A DNA stretch of 64,000 nucleotides from Pseudomonadota bacterium (GTDB taxonomy: Bacteria; Pseudomonadota; Gammaproteobacteria; Steroidobacterales; Steroidobacteraceae): the NCBI GenBank assembly GCA_023423935.1, contig JAFAEQ010000030.1:14519-78518 (forward strand), read 5' to 3'. The notes below the pieces were generated by a model, which did no database searches, was not told the origin of the DNA, and was given only the letters and a program-made list of their open reading frames with translations. Shown here in pieces: positions 60,895 to 64,000 of this stretch (position 1 is its first letter; every line of letters begins with the position of its first letter). Both the position numbers and the translations under genes were made by a program.

Positions 60895-63546
60895 GTGATT
60901 CCTAAATCACTTCGCTCAGCTTCATGTTCCAATTTCTCGCGCAGCGCGCTTGCCCTGCTCATCGTCCCGGCACTCAGCGTTGCGCAAGGAGTTGAAGACG
61001 CGCAGCCCGAAGAGCTCGTGGTAACTGGCAGCCGTATTCGCGGCGTAGAGGTCGTTGGCTCGACCAGCATTTCACTCGGCCGCGAGTTGATTGACGCTGT
61101 CCCTGCCATCACTACGTCCGATCTGATGCGCAACGTGCCACAGGTCATCAACCTCGGCGCCGATGAAACCCATCGTGGCGTGCAGGGCGGTCAGGGCAAC
61201 ACGACATTCTCAAGCGGTGTGAACTTGCGCGGCATCGGCGGCAATACAACGCTGCTGCTTTTCGATGGTCGCCGCATGCCTCCTCAGGGTGGCCGCGGCG
61301 TCTACTTCGATCCCAACCTGATCCCGACGCTCGCCATCGAGCGTGTTGAAGTTGTGCCGGACGGCGCGTCCGCGATCTACGGTTCGGACGCCATTGCCGG
61401 TGTCGTCAACCTGATTCCTCGAAAGGATTTCGTCGGCGCAGAGGTGCGTGCGCAGTACGGCTTTGCAGACGACTACGAGAAGCACTCGATTGCCGCCCTG
61501 GGGGGATTCGATTGGGACTGGCTCGGCGGCGGCAACTTAGTCGCTGCAGCTGAACGCTCTGGCCACCCCAACTTGCGCGGCGAAGATCGCGATTTCTTCA
61601 CCTCTGACTTGCGCGCGCGAGGTGGCCGCGATTTCCGCACTAACCTCTGCAACCCCGGCACCATCGTCGTGGGCGGCAGCAACTATGCGATCCCGGCGGG
61701 CCAGAACGGCACGAACCTTGATCCAGCATCGCTCGTCGCAGGCACGGTCAATATGTGCGATGACGCGAAGAACACCGATTTGATTCCCGATCAAGAACGT
61801 ACCAGCGTGATGCTGAATGTGCGCCAGCGCTTCACGGATTCCGTAGAGGTCTTCACGCAAGGCTATTACTCCGAGCGTGATTTCAGTATCCGCGGCATGC
61901 TGAGAAATTCCGTGTCGCGCGCATCGGTCACGGTGCCACAGTCGAACCCGTACTTCGTCTCCCCGGTGCCGGGCGCCACCTCAGTGTTGGTGAACTATCG
62001 TCTCCCGGAAGAGTTCGGCATCAGCTTCCAGGACGGCTTCGATCGCACGTATCAGGTTACGACCGGCGCGACGATCGATCTTCCGGCTGAATGGAAGGTT
62101 GGCGCGACCATCGGGTACGGCCGCAATCAGAATCTGTTCCGCGATAACAACCTGATCGACACGCGCATGCTTGATGCGGCGCTGCGCAGCACGGATCCCG
62201 CCACCGCGCTCAACCCATTCGGTGATGGAGCAAGCTCACCCGCTTCCGTGTACGAATCGTTCCGCACGTTCACGACGAACTTCGGCTACAACACACGTAA
62301 GACAGGATCGATCGACGCGGACGGTCCGTTGTTTGGCTTGCCGGGCGGCGATGTGCGCCTGGCGGTTGGCTATGACCACGTCGATGACCTGCACACCGGT
62401 CGTCAGCGCACCACGGCGGGAACAATCACCCCCCGCTCCATGGGACGCGAAATCGATAGCGTCTACGGCGAGCTGTTCGTCCCGATCTTCGGCGATGCGA
62501 ATTCAGCCGCAGGCCTGCGTCGCTTGGATCTGTCGCTCGCAGTGCGCTACGACGACTACAGCGACGTCGGCGGCACGACCAATCCGAAGTACGGCCTGAC
62601 CTGGGCGCCGATCGACGGTCTGCAGTTCAAAGCGAGCTATGGCACGTCCTTCCGTGCGCCGACGCTCGGCGATCTGCTGCCGGACACGGTCATTTACCAA
62701 CGCCAACTCGTCGACCCGCTGTCACCGACGAATCAGTCGACGGGCCTGCTTTACAGTGGCGGCAATCCCAATCTCAAGCCGGAGTCGGCGACGACCCGTT
62801 CGTTTGGCATCGAGTTCGCACCAGAGGTGCTGCCAGGCGCGCGCATGTCGCTCAACTATTTCGACGTTGAGTATCGGGACCAGACACTGTCGCTGTACGG
62901 CCTCGCGAGCACGCTACTCCAGAACCCGTACTACAACCGATACATCCAGCGTAATCCGACTCCAGCGGAGATCGATACCTTCCTGCAGGGCGGCCGCGTG
63001 AACGGCGCGATCAACCCATCGGTGATCGAGTTCCTCGGCTACAGTCAGACACAGAACCTGGCGATCACTGTGGCCAAGGGCGTGGATTACCAGTTCAGCT
63101 ATGAGTGGCACACCGACATGGGTGAATTCACGGCTGGCCTGTACGGCACTGAGTACACCGAGTTCCTCACGGCACCGGCTGCGGGTGCACCGCCCGTGGA
63201 TGTACGCAACACGATCGACAATCCACCGCAGACACGTCTGCGCTTCGATCTGGGATGGCGCAATGGCCCATGGAGCGCATCGACCCGTCTGACGCACATC
63301 GGTTCATACGACAACAACCTGATCACGCCGACCGAACGCGTGAGCTCATCGCAGATCATCGATCTGCATGTGGACTACCGCTTCGAGGCAACCGAAGGTT
63401 TGTTCTCTGACCTGACCGTAGCGTTCGACGTCGAGAACGTGCTCGACACCGAGCCGAACTTCGTCAACCAGGTCGGTGGATTCGACGCTCAGGTGGCAAG
63501 CGCCATCGGTCGAATGGTGAGCTTCTCCGTTCGTAAGAGCTGGTAG
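60895..63546 (+). CDS. TonB-dependent outer-membrane receptor
   Basis: An 883-residue receptor. The start is a GTG with a strong GGGGGGA ribosome-binding site six bases away (an in-frame TTG at 60880 is less likely). After the signal peptide (RSALALLIVPALSVAQG) comes the TonB-box-like EELVVTGSRIRGVEV, the plug domain (RGIGGNTTLLLFDGRRMPPQ, IERVEVVPDGASAIYGSDAI, AGVVNLI) and a 22-stranded barrel ending in an aromatic (MVSFSVRKSW). The long type resembles receptors for oligosaccharides or other large molecules (Xanthomonas CUT type). It is the uptake gate of the cytochrome locus. Confidence 0.95.
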   Translation: MIPKSLRSASCSNFSRSALALLIVPALSVAQGVEDAQPEELVVTGSRIRGVEVVGSTSISLGRELIDAVPAITTSDLMRNVPQVINLGADETHRGVQGGQGNTTFSSGVNLRGIGGNTTLLLFDGRRMPPQGGRGVYFDPNLIPTLAIERVEVVPDGASAIYGSDAIAGVVNLIPRKDFVGAEVRAQYGFADDYEKHSIAALGGFDWDWLGGGNLVAAAERSGHPNLRGEDRDFFTSDLRARGGRDFRTNLCNPGTIVVGGSNYAIPAGQNGTNLDPASLVAGTVNMCDDAKNTDLIPDQERTSVMLNVRQRFTDSVEVFTQGYYSERDFSIRGMLRNSVSRASVTVPQSNPYFVSPVPGATSVLVNYRLPEEFGISFQDGFDRTYQVTTGATIDLPAEWKVGATIGYGRNQNLFRDNNLIDTRMLDAALRSTDPATALNPFGDGASSPASVYESFRTFTTNFGYNTRKTGSIDADGPLFGLPGGDVRLAVGYDHVDDLHTGRQRTTAGTITPRSMGREIDSVYGELFVPIFGDANSAAGLRRLDLSLAVRYDDYSDVGGTTNPKYGLTWAPIDGLQFKASYGTSFRAPTLGDLLPDTVIYQRQLVDPLSPTNQSTGLLYSGGNPNLKPESATTRSFGIEFAPEVLPGARMSLNYFDVEYRDQTLSLYGLASTLLQNPYYNRYIQRNPTPAEIDTFLQGGRVNGAINPSVIEFLGYSQTQNLAITVAKGVDYQFSYEWHTDMGEFTAGLYGTEYTEFLTAPAAGAPPVDVRNTIDNPPQTRLRFDLGWRNGPWSASTRLTHIGSYDNNLITPTERVSSSQIIDLHVDYRFEATEGLFSDLTVAFDVENVLDTEPNFVNQVGGFDAQVASAIGRMVSFSVRKSW

Positions 63547-63561
63547 CGCCGCACGGCGCAA

Positions 63562-63598
63562 GCGCACCCGTCCGTGAGGACGGGTGCGCTTTTTTTTT
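63562..63598 (+). terminator. Strong rho-independent terminator of the TonB receptor gene
   Basis: A perfect 12-bp GC-rich stem (GCGCACCCGTCC / GGACGGGTGCGC) with a GTGA loop, a GNRA tetraloop, is followed by nine T at 63590-63598. It lies 15 bp after the stop codon. Confidence 0.96.
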
Positions 63599-63643
63599 GC
63601 CCACCAAACCCGTAGGGCTTGATCGGCACGATGAGCGACCCAA

Positions 63644-63708
63644 ATCCACCACGAAACCCGAGTTCCAGGATGCACTGATCGACAAGCTTGCTCAGATGAC
63701 GGGCGTGA
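63644..63708 (+). repeat. 65-bp direct repeat, right copy (detached SDR 3' end)
   Basis: This fragment is identical to the last bases of the SDR gene (53714-53778) but has no gene around it. It is followed at 63714 by GCACGTAATGCTGCGGTGATG, which resembles the inverted sequence just downstream of the SDR gene. Confidence 0.95.
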
Positions 63709-64000
63709 GATTAAGCACGTAATGCTGCGGTGATGGGTGATGGATGAGTGATGAGTGATGGGTGATGGCGGTGGAATCCGGCAGCTGGCCAACTGGTCTG
63801 CTGGTCCGCTGGCCAGAGAAGAGGCCCCGCCCTTCAACCATTCACATACCAGAAGTCTCCTTCTAGGCCAGCGAGTAACCATCCCCCGGCAGAGCCGGGG
63901 GCTTTCAAGTCGTGAGCCGCTCAAAGCGGCATGCGGGGTCGCTAATGCGCCCCCGAGTTCTTCGCGCCACCTAAAGGTGGCGCATCAATTCCACATGTGT
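63709..64000. repeat. GTGATG simple repeat and a series of three hairpins
   Basis: GTGATGG/GAGTGATG words cover 63731-63768. Hairpins follow: CCCCCGGC-AGA-GCCGGGGG (63883-63901), GCCGC-TCAAA-GCGGC (63916-63930) and GCGCCACC-TAAA-GGTGGCGC (63964-63983). Such strings of hairpins are typical of the ends of IS200/IS605-type elements, which may lie just outside the window. Confidence 0.5.

Overview
The window is a high-GC proteobacterial chromosome segment. TonB-dependent outer-membrane uptake, c-type cytochromes, an ECF sigma/anti-sigma pair, a Gdx guanidinium exporter under a guanidine-II riboswitch, GcvA-type LysR regulators and many families of short intergenic palindromes together suggest a free-living gammaproteobacterium of the Steroidobacter/Xanthomonadales-like type. 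This assignment is an inference from gene content; no rRNA or tRNA gene is visible.

Layout. 1-10.3 kb: the end of a truncated gene, a BON-domain protein, a LysR regulator divergent from a Tat-exported two-domain protein, two convergent receiver-like proteins that have both lost the phospho-acceptor Asp, an ECF sigma operon (sigma, membrane anti-sigma, charged secreted protein, TPR/beta-barrel protein), a class C beta-lactamase-like hydrolase and a GNAT acetyltransferase. 10.3-11.1 kb holds repeat elements only. 11.2-17 kb: an acyltransferase-like membrane protein and a MacAB-type efflux operon (ATPase, two FtsX-like permeases of which the second is frameshifted, membrane-fusion protein). 17-26.5 kb: a DoxX-like protein, an Asp-nucleophile hydrolase fused to a cupin with its LysR regulator, a frameshifted TonB-like gene, an MFS exporter, a GNAT, a YegD-like Hsp70 and an OafA-like acyltransferase. 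26.8-29.9 kb: a double KaiC-type ATPase overlapping a hybrid histidine kinase. 30-37.4 kb: a GST, a large secreted protein, NhaA, a GH39-like glycosidase and the riboswitch-controlled Gdx exporter.

37.5-53 kb is accessory in character. It has long intergenic repeat tracts, a decayed partial copy of a neighbouring AraC-type regulator, a CPBP-family membrane protein between direct repeats, and a visibly less GC-rich run of unusual genes on one strand: a HEPN-like/GIY-YIG fusion, a membrane protein with a HEPN-like end, a DUF5677-like protein and a coiled-coil membrane protein. These are followed by an orphan HsdR_N-type nuclease domain, a lipoprotein, a PIN-like protein and a tandem UspA protein. 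This is the best candidate for an undescribed defence or nuclease locus.

53.7-63.7 kb is a coherent block bounded by two identical 65-bp direct repeats; the left one is the 3' end of an intact short-chain dehydrogenase gene and the right one is a detached fragment. Inside are two copies of a two-gene module (secreted di-haem c-type cytochrome of the CCP/MauG type plus an exported OmpA-like protein), a SnoaL-like protein, a divergent 883-residue TonB-dependent receptor with a strong terminator, and a decayed GntR/FCD regulator next to a perfect 16-bp palindrome. I read it as an uptake-plus-oxidation locus for an unknown large or poorly soluble substrate. Two single-base frameshifts in otherwise healthy genes (near 14566 and near 21000) may be real lesions or assembly errors.
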